64,000 nt of DNA from Eutrophovita brisbanensis. GTDB taxonomy: Bacteria; Pseudomonadota; Gammaproteobacteria; Burkholderiales; Eutrophovitaceae. The DNA lies in the NCBI GenBank assembly GCA_038147395.1, contig JAYQTM010000001.1, positions 1,612,001 to 1,676,000 on the forward strand, written 5' to 3'. The notes under the pieces were generated by a model, which saw only the letters and a list, made by a program, of their open reading frames with translations, ran no database searches and was not told where the DNA came from. The position numbers were made by a program, and so were the translations under genes. Positions 54,027 through 61,993 of the stretch are shown one piece after another; position 1 is the first letter of the stretch; every line of letters starts with the position of its first letter.

Positions 54027-55652
54027 ATGATGAACAAAATATGGACTTGGTTTGATCAAAATGTGCTTGGGCTCGCGAGAGAGTTCCGCCTCAGTTTTCT
54101 ACCGCCCTTGATGGTCTACGTGGCTGCTGGTATCTCGCCACTGACTCAAATCGTCGGATCCTTCTACGTCAAAGAACGATTAGGCCTATCTGCTGAATTT
54201 CTAGCCGGGCTCGCGTTCTGGGCGATGCTACCCTGGGCGCTTAAGATGCCAATCGGACACTTGGTCGATCTGCTTTGGAAGATTAAAAGCGCTTTTGTTT
54301 ATCTTGGTGCGGTCATGATCGCCGCGAGCTTGGGCATTATGATCTTACTCTTGGGGTATACCGAAGCCATGACGGCGATTGCTCCAGCTGAGGTCTGGTA
54401 TATCGCTTCCTCGTTACTGGCGCCTGTTGGATACGTCTTACAGGATGTCGTCGCCGACGCGATGACGGTCGAAGCCGTCCCGAAACTCAATCGGGATGGG
54501 AACGCATTCACCGAGGCGCAAATACGCTCAATGCACACAACGATGCAGCTTCTGGGCAGACTCGCGATCATCGTGGGTGGGATCTTCGTTGCCATGCTCA
54601 ATGTTGTCTTAATGGACGGTGTTGCTGAACTCCCTGAAGCTCAAAAATCGCTCGCCTATCTATCCGTGTATCAAATCGGGCTACTTATCCCGCTGTCGTC
54701 AATTTTAGGTGTCGTTGTCGCGTCCTTGATTAAACGACGAGACCTACGGTCTTTGATTGAATCTGGGATGAGTCGATTCGAAGCCCTCAAAGCCCTTGAT
54801 GTTCAAAGCGACAAACCCAGTGTGAACTGGTGGATCCTCGGCGGTGGATTGGCCTTTGCAGTCCTCTCTATCAGCGTCGGACTTGGCGATATCCCAGCTG
54901 CACAGGAAATTGTCTTTGTCGTCTCAGCAGTCATTATTTTGTTCTTAATGTCGCGACTGTTGAAAGAATTATCACCCGAGGCACGAAGCGTGCTTGTCGG
55001 CACCGCAATCATCATCTTTGCTTACCGCATGGTACCCACGACAGGACCTGGAACAACCTGGTGGGCCATTGATGATCTCGGGTTCGATCAAGCGTTCATC
55101 GCCAAACTCTCGCTCATCGCGTCATTCCTCGCACTATTCGGGATGGTGATTTTCCGGAAATTCATGGCCGAAAAATCCGTCGCCTATGTGATTGGGGTGT
55201 TGGCCATTGTGGGAAGTCTTCTCATGATTCCTGATATCGCGATGTTCTATGGATTCCACCACTGGAGTGCCGCCATGACCGATGGCGTTGTTGACCAGCG
55301 CTTTATCGCGGTCATTGATACCGCGATGGAGTCCCCGCTGGGACAGATTGCGATGGTGCCAATGCTCGCGTGGATTGCAAACTCAGCGCCTCAGAACCTC
55401 AAAGCAACGTTCTTTGCTGTGATGGCATCGTTCGCCAACCTGGCATTATCCGCAGCACAGCTTGGTACAAAGTACCTCAATCAGATCTACACGATTGCGA
55501 GAGAGATCAAGGACCCAGCAACAGGAGAGGTGACAACACCAGCAAACTATGATGATGTCGGCATGCTCTTCATTACCTGTGCGCTCCTAGCAATAACACT
55601 CCCGATGATCACCATATTCATCATCAAGCGATCTCGATTTAAGAGCGCTTAA
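54027..55652 (+). CDS. BT1-like (folate/biopterin transporter family) MFS protein
   Basis: The 541-residue protein has about 12 membrane helices. 'LAFWAMLPWALKMPIGHLVD' and 'GYVLQDVVADAMTVEAVPKL' match the BT1 signature ('DVVADAxxVE'), which is known in Leishmania, plants and cyanobacteria. It may carry pterins, folates or another organic compound. It probably shares a transcript with the hydratase and with the small protein that follows after 11 bases. The substrate is inference only. Confidence 0.78.
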   Translation: MMNKIWTWFDQNVLGLAREFRLSFLPPLMVYVAAGISPLTQIVGSFYVKERLGLSAEFLAGLAFWAMLPWALKMPIGHLVDLLWKIKSAFVYLGAVMIAASLGIMILLLGYTEAMTAIAPAEVWYIASSLLAPVGYVLQDVVADAMTVEAVPKLNRDGNAFTEAQIRSMHTTMQLLGRLAIIVGGIFVAMLNVVLMDGVAELPEAQKSLAYLSVYQIGLLIPLSSILGVVVASLIKRRDLRSLIESGMSRFEALKALDVQSDKPSVNWWILGGGLAFAVLSISVGLGDIPAAQEIVFVVSAVIILFLMSRLLKELSPEARSVLVGTAIIIFAYRMVPTTGPGTTWWAIDDLGFDQAFIAKLSLIASFLALFGMVIFRKFMAEKSVAYVIGVLAIVGSLLMIPDIAMFYGFHHWSAAMTDGVVDQRFIAVIDTAMESPLGQIAMVPMLAWIANSAPQNLKATFFAVMASFANLALSAAQLGTKYLNQIYTIAREIKDPATGEVTTPANYDDVGMLFITCALLAITLPMITIFIIKRSRFKSA

Positions 55653-55663
55653 GGGCCCAAGGA

Positions 55664-56128
55664 ATGTTTCAAAGATTTCTGATCAAGTCCGATCTACCCG
55701 AGGATGACGCACTAGACAAACTCGATAGCGCCCACCACACGCAAGCTGAGTTTTTGATACAGGTTGATCAAGCCCGAACCGTAAAAATCACAAAAAAGAG
55801 TGCCATGCCTCTCCTCAGTGGCTTTTCACCGGTGTTCATCGGAAAATTAACGCGGTCGGAAACGGGCTCCTTAGTCAGAGGATATTTTCGTTTTCATCTA
55901 GCAGCAGTCGGTTTATTTGTCGCGTTTCTGGGAACGTCACTTCTGAACCTATCAACGATTGTCAGCGGATTCGATCAACCCATCTCGCTCAAAGCATTGT
56001 GGGCCGACCCTAGAGTCACCTTCGAATTACAGTACTGCGGTTTTTGTGTGCTCGTCGCCCTGTTCGCTTGGCTCGGCGGCAAACCACTCCGAGAAAAAAT
56101 CAAGCAACTGTTACGCAACACACTCTAG
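55664..56128 (+). CDS. Hypothetical two-helix membrane protein
   Basis: This 154-residue protein has an N-terminal soluble part (about 1-75, mixed charge) and two hydrophobic helices ('FHLAAVGLFVAFLGTSLLNL' and 'YCGFCVLVALFAWLGGKPLR'). No family is recognised. It is close to the BT1-like gene, so it may be an accessory or an unrelated passenger of the operon. Confidence 0.6.
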   Translation: MFQRFLIKSDLPEDDALDKLDSAHHTQAEFLIQVDQARTVKITKKSAMPLLSGFSPVFIGKLTRSETGSLVRGYFRFHLAAVGLFVAFLGTSLLNLSTIVSGFDQPISLKALWADPRVTFELQYCGFCVLVALFAWLGGKPLREKIKQLLRNTL

Positions 56129-56151
56129 ACCCAACGGTAACAGCAGAAAGC

Positions 56152-56739
56152 CTAGAGCTCCTTGGGTTTCTCTCCGACGATTGCTTTGGTCAGTTCCGTT
56201 AAGCCCTGAGAGGAATTCCACCATCGGGTCGCCATGTCCTTGATGCGTTGCCTGACCCCAGCACCCAATGAATTCAATACATCTCGTTCGAACGATGCCT
56301 GATTCGATAACGCACCGATGAGTTCGGCGGTCGCAGTATTCGCCTCAATCACCTTGGGATCATTAGCTAAATCCAAGTGGTCATAGACTGACTTTACGTG
56401 TTGATCCACACGTTCAAGTGTTGACGCCCAACTCTTTGAAATCTCTCTCGACATCTGGGCAAACTCAGGAACGGCGACGAGTTGCTCAACTGTATCCAAA
56501 ACTTGTTTCTGAAAATATTCAGCGTCTGTTTGTAAATAAATCAATGTCCGATCAATCTCTTGCCCACCGTCAGAGCGCAAAGCAGCTAATTGGCCGGGCG
56601 AGAGGTTACTAATCACTTCTAGGTGTAACTGCCAAGGCTGCTCATACATCTTGTCGGTGATCGCCGTGTTGAACTGAGCAGAGGCCGTTTCCACCAACAC
56701 AAACACAAAGCACCAAGAACGATGTAACGCGTCCGTCAC
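56152..56739 (-). CDS. Hypothetical alpha-helical protein
   Basis: This 195-residue protein is helix-rich. 'WCFVFVLVETASAQ' near the N-terminus could be a short signal, giving export, or the true start may be the Met of 'MYEQPWQLHLEVISNLSPGQ'. The rest ('LIYLQTDAEYFQKQVLDTVE', 'QRIKDMATRWWNSSQGL') has amphipathic helices and coiled-coil-like stretches. No family is recognised. It is downstream of the broken end of the FecR repeat gene. Confidence 0.55.
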   Translation of the reverse strand: MTDALHRSWCFVFVLVETASAQFNTAITDKMYEQPWQLHLEVISNLSPGQLAALRSDGGQEIDRTLIYLQTDAEYFQKQVLDTVEQLVAVPEFAQMSREISKSWASTLERVDQHVKSVYDHLDLANDPKVIEANTATAELIGALSNQASFERDVLNSLGAGVRQRIKDMATRWWNSSQGLTELTKAIVGEKPKEL

Positions 56740-56764
56740 TTATTGCCCATCACGATTGCGATTA

Positions 56765-57729
56765 TTAATTATCCCGAATATTGGAAAGTCTGGCGAAGAT
56801 CAGTTCCGACGTCGGTTGTCCGACGCCGATAAAACTGAGGTCGTCGTATCCCCTTTGATGAGTCCTGACTGACCTCCTGCATTGACGACCGCCCCACTGG
56901 TATCGATACAGATCTGCCTTTTTCCGATTTGAGCATTTTAAGAATGGATATGTCAGATCTGAAGACACATCGGTTCCCGACCGCGCCACGAACATTAATG
57001 GTGTTCGCCGTGATCGCTAACATATCAAAGGACCGTAAAATTTGGGGTAATCGTGACCAGGTCCAGCAACGGAGGAAAAGACAAATTTACCGGGTTAAAG
57101 TCCGCCAGAGAAGTCGAAAATTCAGAGACATATCGACATCAAAAATCAGATAAGAGTACGTTCCCGGCCAGATCAACCCACCATTAATCTTCCATCATTT
57201 CCAAACCGCGATGGTTTGAATTTCGTCTTTTACCAAGCGTTTTGTCACGTCGATATCATTTTCACCTCCGTGCGCCATTACAGGCCTTACCAGCGGACTT
57301 GATGCGAAAGTCTTGTCCCAGGTTAACGTTCCGTCAGTCATCGCTGCTAAGAATTCAGCCTCAGAGCCGAAGGACAAAGTTTACTGGATTAACTCCTACA
57401 GTCGCATCGAAGTCCGACGCCACCACAAGAGGTTGGTCAAGAACTGTAGCACTGAAGTCTTTCGTTACCGTATCGACTCCGTCTGTGACCGACAGGGTGA
57501 TTTGATAAATATTATCTAAGTTAGCATCCTGGGGATTCTCGAAATCGAACGCTAATGGCGAACCATCGATGAGCGTTAGGTCACCAGTACTCGGGTTAAT
57601 CAAAAAAGAGCGGCATCCCCCCCGCCTGCACGATCCCAAAAGTCAAACTCCCGTCACCACCACTCGCACCTACGGTGACTGATGTTTGATCATTTTCCAG
57701 CATCGTAGGGGAACTGAACTCTAGGAATG
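56765..57729 (-). pseudogene. Frame-broken C-terminal remains of the FecR/repeat gene (cadherin-like and further segments)
   Basis: Good protein-like segments follow each other in changing frames. One reads through 'EFSSPTMLENDQTSVTVG' and 'GIVQAGGMPLF', and then, after an extra T in a T run near 57605, 'LINPSTGDLTLIDGSPLAF' and 'IYQITLSVTDGVDTVTKDF', a cadherin-like repeat. Next comes 'EAEFLAAMTDGTLTWDKTFA' (57195-57360). Below it are 'SEFSTSLADFNPVNLSF', 'ITANTINVRGAVG' and 'GAVVNAGGQSGLIKGDTTTS', each in another frame. The last two phrases recall filamentous-adhesin-like repeats. At least four frame changes would be needed to read it as one gene. It may be a continuation of the 57730-60420 gene or a fusion of remnants. 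Confidence 0.6.
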
Positions 57730-60420
57730 TCAGCTCACCAGCTGCGATCGCCTCCTGGATTGCTGCGAATTCATCACTCGCGCTCGCGAAGAAGTCTTCA
57801 AAGGTATCATCCTGAATCGCGTCATTAAGGAACTGAAAATCCACGAAGAAGGAGTCGTACCCCCCTGGCTCATAGTATGGGTCACCTCCGTAGTAGGCGC
57901 CAACACCAGGATCGTTGAATCCTCCCCATAGTAGGGATCACCACCCCCCCAGCGTACGGATCGGATCCTTAAAGCCACCCCAGCGTACGGATCATTGAAG
58001 CCGCCCCCAGCGTATGGATCATAAAAACCGCCGCCAGCGTAGGGATCGTAAAATCCGTCACCACCCATCGGATCATTGAAGCCCATCCCCGCCATGGGGT
58101 CATAAAAATAGTCGCCACCAAACGCGTCTGCTCCTGCTGCTGCAGGGCCGAAGTTGCCAGGTGTTGGGGCGAACGGATCACTCGGGCCCGCACCGAAATC
58201 ATTTGGTCCTCCATTGAAAGGGTCTCCTGGCCCAGGGCCTACATACGGATCACCCGGGCCGAAGTCTCCACCCGCAAATGGGTCATTCGGGCCAAAGTCA
58301 TTCGGACCACCAGGGCCAAAATTGTCAGGGCCCGGTCCCTGAGGAGGAATACTGCCTGGATCATTTGCGTTAGGAACATACTGATCCCCAGGTGGCCCAA
58401 AATCTCCCGGATTGCCAGTAAATTGGCTTCCTCCTGGACCAAAGTCATTGGGACCCCCAATCGGACCGGGATCATAAAATGGATTTTCTCCGCCCTCAAA
58501 GAACGCGTTTAACACAAACGCGTCCGACGGCGCCATGTTTGGATCACCCGCATAGAAAAGATCTTGCGGCGGCCCCGGATCAAAACCCGGTTGTCCAGGG
58601 AAAGCTCCCTGTTCGCCTAGGGGACCAGTTCCAAAATCCGTCGGCCCTAGGTTTGCCGGCCCACCAGCAAATGGATCATTCGGGCCAAAGTCTCCACCTG
58701 GCCCTGGTCCGAAGTCGTTCGGGCCACCCGCGAACGGGTCGTTCGGACCAAAGTCTCCGCCCGGTCCTGGTCCAAAGTCATTCGGTCCACCCGCGAACGG
58801 GTCGTTCGGACCAAAGTCTCCGCCCGGTCCTGGTCCAAAGTCATTCGGTCCGCCCGCGAACGGGTCATTCGGGCCAAAGTCTCCACCCGGTCCTGGTCCA
58901 AAGTCATTCGGCCCGCCAGTAAACGGGTCATTTGGACCGAAGTCTCCATCCGGCCCAGGTCCAAATTGATCACCACCAGGATTAGCAAAGTCATCCTGTC
59001 CGGGCGGTAATGGCCCAGCGTTGGGTCCGAAATCACCATCAGGTCCGGGTCCGAAATCACCATCAGGTCCGGGTCCAAAATCACCATCAGGTCCGGGTCC
59101 GAAATCACCATCAGGTCCGGGTCCGAAATCACCATCAGGTCCGGGTCCGAAATCACCATCAGGTCCGGGTCCGAAATCACCATCAGGTCCGGGTCCGAAA
59201 TCACCATCAGGTCCGGGTCCAAAATCACCATCAGGTCCGGGTCCAAAATCACCGTCAGGTCCAGGTCCGAAATCACCATCAGGTCCGGGTCCACCCGGCG
59301 GGGGAGGTCCATCCTGACCATTTGGCCCTGGTCCCCCGGGAGGCGGTGGTCCATCTTCACCATCGGGTCCTGGTCCACCGGGAGGCGGTGGTCCATCTTC
59401 ACCATCAGGTCCTGGTCCACCGGGAGGCGGTGGTCCATCTTCACCGTCGGGTCCTGGTCCACCGAGAGGCGGTGGTCCATCCTCACCATCAGGTCCTGGT
59501 CCACCTTCATCTTCAGGACCGCCGGGAGGCGGTGGTCCATCTTCACCATCGGGTCCTGGTCCACCTTCATCTTCAGGGCCACCAGGAGGTGGAGGACCCT
59601 CTTCGCCATCAGGCCCTGGTCCACCCTCATCCTCAGGTCCGCCTTCGCCATCAGGCCCTGGTCCACCCTCATCCTCAGGTCCGCCTTCGCCGTCAGGCCC
59701 TGGTCCACCCTCATCTTCAGGGCCACCCTCCTCGTCAGACCCAGGCTCTCCCTCGACGTCGGCGTCCGCCTCTTCTTGATCGAGTGCGTCTTTATCAGTC
59801 GAGACAGATTTCAATACAGATTCGAGTTGCTCTTGAGGAATTTTGACGGGAGGACTGATCACACCACTCGTCGCATCGATTGTGACTCCAAATCCAGGGT
59901 TCGTCACGAGCTGAGTCGACACATCATTCGCAACTTCAATTTTTCCGTTTAACAAAGCAACCGTTGCGTCTTGAGCGTCAATTTGACCCACGAACTCGGT
60001 ACCACGGACCCCGATCACCGCGACTGGTGTCTCAACGTTGACCTTCTCTGGGGTTTTGGTGGCCACTTTCCCCGAGATAAAACGGAATGTTCCTTTGGTA
60101 ACCTTCAGCGCAACCTTATCGTCGTCTCCACCATACACAAACTCATCTAATGTGAGCTCAGCTTTCTGACCGACATTGACCGCCGTTTGATCCAACAATA
60201 AGACCTGAGCTCGACTCTTACCCGCCGTGATGATCTTGTCATTCTCAAAGACCGGAGAACCAGCTTTGACTTCGATCACTTTACCTTCTCGCTCTATCGA
60301 CACCTTGCCGACCGCCGCCGCAATCGCACCAATTTGTTTCGCCGCCATCGCTCCGCTGGCGAGGAAGAAACTCGCAATCAGTAGGATGACAAAACTTCTA
60401 AATTGACTCTGTACTCTCAT
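57730..60420 (-). CDS. FecR-domain protein with long Gly/Pro/Asp repeat region
   Basis: The signal peptide ('FVILLIASFFLASGAMAAKQ') is followed by a FecR domain (about 24-200: 'GAIAAAVGKVSIEREGKVIE', 'VNVGQKAELTLDEFVYGGDD', 'VIGVRGTEFVGQIDAQDATV'). From about 220 onward comes a very long repeat region rich in Gly, Pro, Asp and Phe: 'GPGPDGEGGPEDEG' and 'GPGPDGEDGPPPPG' types, eleven units of 'GPGPDGDF', 'GPNDPFAGGPNDFGPGPGGD' types, then 'GGGFYDPYAG' types. The true frame continues past about 57950 into 'DPYYEPGGYDSFFVDFQFLN', but single-base changes in G tracts break it. It starts one base after the outer-membrane gene, so it is translationally coupled. Confidence 0.82.
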   Translation of the reverse strand: MRVQSQFRSFVILLIASFFLASGAMAAKQIGAIAAAVGKVSIEREGKVIEVKAGSPVFENDKIITAGKSRAQVLLLDQTAVNVGQKAELTLDEFVYGGDDDKVALKVTKGTFRFISGKVATKTPEKVNVETPVAVIGVRGTEFVGQIDAQDATVALLNGKIEVANDVSTQLVTNPGFGVTIDATSGVISPPVKIPQEQLESVLKSVSTDKDALDQEEADADVEGEPGSDEEGGPEDEGGPGPDGEGGPEDEGGPGPDGEGGPEDEGGPGPDGEEGPPPPGGPEDEGGPGPDGEDGPPPPGGPEDEGGPGPDGEDGPPPLGGPGPDGEDGPPPPGGPGPDGEDGPPPPGGPGPDGEDGPPPPGGPGPNGQDGPPPPGGPGPDGDFGPGPDGDFGPGPDGDFGPGPDGDFGPGPDGDFGPGPDGDFGPGPDGDFGPGPDGDFGPGPDGDFGPGPDGDFGPGPDGDFGPNAGPLPPGQDDFANPGGDQFGPGPDGDFGPNDPFTGGPNDFGPGPGGDFGPNDPFAGGPNDFGPGPGGDFGPNDPFAGGPNDFGPGPGGDFGPNDPFAGGPNDFGPGPGGDFGPNDPFAGGPANLGPTDFGTGPLGEQGAFPGQPGFDPGPPQDLFYAGDPNMAPSDAFVLNAFFEGGENPFYDPGPIGGPNDFGPGGSQFTGNPGDFGPPGDQYVPNANDPGSIPPQGPGPDNFGPGGPNDFGPNDPFAGGDFGPGDPYVGPGPGDPFNGGPNDFGAGPSDPFAPTPGNFGPAAAGADAFGGDYFYDPMAGMGFNDPMGGDGFYDPYAGGGFYDPYAGGGFNDPYAGVALRIRSVRWGGGDPYYGEDSTILVLAPTTEVTHTMSQGGTTPSSWIFSSLMTRFRMIPLKTSSRARVMNSQQSRRRSQLVS
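59030..59293 (-). repeat. Eleven perfect-length 24-base tandem repeats in the FecR-repeat gene
   Basis: Eleven units of 24 bases encode 'GPGPDGDF' in the minus strand. Copies are almost identical (mostly single silent changes), which is a sign of recent expansion or homogenisation by slippage or recombination. The larger area 58100-59750 holds related degenerate repeats of 15 to about 20 codons. Confidence 0.92.
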
Positions 60421-60421
60421 C

Positions 60422-61984
60422 TCAGAAAATCCATGTCATTGCCAAATTCGTATCTCGTGTGACCGTATCAAAATTCAAAATATTAGAGTTCGACTCAGTT
60501 TCCGAATGAGTGAACGACACCATCGGAATCAGAGCGTTCGGCGGACCAGGCTTTCGCCAACTAAGAGAAAGCGCGTAATTGAACGCATCATCGCGCCTTA
60601 CCAGATCAGAAACCGTCGTGTCCGCCCCATTTCGTCGCGTTTTGGTCTCTTTAAGCGTCACGCTGCCGGTCAGTTGATTGTTCAGAGGGACCGAAGTAAC
60701 CAGCGAGTAGGTAAAGATATTCGAGGAATCTTGATCAGTTCCGGCCTCAGTCCAAGTATAGTTCGAGCTGGGTGCAAAAATAACTTTTCCTCCGAACGGA
60801 TCATAAGAACCCTTTAATCCCAACGCGTACGTGTTACCGTCCTTTCCCCTCTGTGCCACCGCGGCAAATTCAGAGCGCGTGATGTCGGCTGAACCGGAGA
60901 AGCTTCCCTTCTGATTCCTGAGGAACATCTTCACACCGCCAATTTTTGCAGTCTTGGACAATTTGCTGCGACCCAGCTCAATGTCAGTCAGGGTAAAAGA
61001 AACTGAATCGCCTTTGGCCACCCAGTTGTACCCGGCTGTGAGCACCGTAATTTTCATGCGCAGCGCAGCCTGTGTTGAGAAATCTTTATTGATGAGCGTC
61101 AACCCCCCAGTGATCGCCTGGGGATCCTGATAAGGAAGAGAATACTGGTAGTTCAGTCCAAGTAACGATTGCTCGTACGACTCAGTGATCGCAGTACCCG
61201 CATCAAAAAGAATACCGGGGAATGCAGCGACGACCGACTGACCACTCTCCGAGATGCTCAGCGGATTGTAAGCCCGACCCCACGTGTAACCTGCGATCCT
61301 CGTCCAACTGTGAGGCGACCTCATGTCCGAGAGCTGTGCGAGCAGCTGCTGCGCCTGGGCTTTTTCCTGTTCAGGAATCGTGGGATCCGCGACGATACGC
61401 CGCAAGTCAGCCTCCGCCTCAGGTAAGTTTCCGCGTCTGATGTTCAGCTGGAACAACATGTCTTTGGCAAGATAATTGTTCTCGTCGTAAAGAAGAATTC
61501 GACTCAAAGTCGCCGACAGGCCCTTCATATTGCCCGTTGCCGTTTGTGCTAGCGCCAAGCGAAAGTTAAGTTCAGTGTTCTGTGGATCAGTGAGGATCCC
61601 TAAAAAGAGCTCGTCCTCGGTGGCCTTTGGAATCGCACCAGCGACGACCTGGACCATTTGTTGGAGTTTTTGTAGCTGCTCTGGCTGCAAGCGCACAAAT
61701 CGGAGCGCATAACGAACGGTGACAAGCGTCTCAGCATGCTTACCGGTGTTTGCTAACGCAGCGATGTACAGGCTCAAGCGATCGAATCGCTCTGCTGGAT
61801 CCTCCGAGTTCCAGTCTCGCAGCGTTTTGACCACATCTTTAAATTGTCGACACGCAAATGCCCGCTTCGCATCCGCGATGGACGCGTCCACAGCGAGCTC
61901 GAACGGACAATCCTGCTGCGCCATGACCGAGTTCGCACTCAGCAGTAAAACCCCTATCGAAAGATACTGATACAGCTTTTTCAC
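60422..61984 (-). CDS. TPR plus beta-barrel outer-membrane protein (Slam/PgaA-like architecture)
   Basis: The 520-residue protein has a signal peptide ('YLSIGVLLLSANSVMAQQ'). Residues about 35-220 are TPR-like helices ('AFACRQFKDVVKTLRDWNSE', 'NTELNFRLALAQTATGNMKG'). The C-terminal 300 residues are alternating strands ending in Phe ('RDTNLAMTWIF'), the mark of an outer-membrane barrel. This order, helical periplasmic part plus barrel, is that of Slam lipoprotein exporters and PgaA. It lies nine bases after the cyclase gene and is coupled to the FecR repeat gene, its possible cargo. Confidence 0.75.
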   Translation of the reverse strand: MKKLYQYLSIGVLLLSANSVMAQQDCPFELAVDASIADAKRAFACRQFKDVVKTLRDWNSEDPAERFDRLSLYIAALANTGKHAETLVTVRYALRFVRLQPEQLQKLQQMVQVVAGAIPKATEDELFLGILTDPQNTELNFRLALAQTATGNMKGLSATLSRILLYDENNYLAKDMLFQLNIRRGNLPEAEADLRRIVADPTIPEQEKAQAQQLLAQLSDMRSPHSWTRIAGYTWGRAYNPLSISESGQSVVAAFPGILFDAGTAITESYEQSLLGLNYQYSLPYQDPQAITGGLTLINKDFSTQAALRMKITVLTAGYNWVAKGDSVSFTLTDIELGRSKLSKTAKIGGVKMFLRNQKGSFSGSADITRSEFAAVAQRGKDGNTYALGLKGSYDPFGGKVIFAPSSNYTWTEAGTDQDSSNIFTYSLVTSVPLNNQLTGSVTLKETKTRRNGADTTVSDLVRRDDAFNYALSLSWRKPGPPNALIPMVSFTHSETESNSNILNFDTVTRDTNLAMTWIF

Positions 61985-61993
61985 AATATACCG

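Noticed and set aside
59030..59293. Tandem repeats as a CRISPR array
   Set aside because: The 24-base units are directly adjacent with no spacers, lie inside one reading frame and encode a constant octapeptide.
58647..59726. Second minus-strand frame of 359 codons in the repeat gene
   Set aside because: It is a shifted reading of the same repeats, kept open only by the biased composition.
59010..59846. Plus-strand frame of 278 codons over the repeat gene
   Set aside because: It is the reverse reading of the repeat array; its residues are all Arg/His/Val-type artefacts of the repeat and it has no ribosome site or family.
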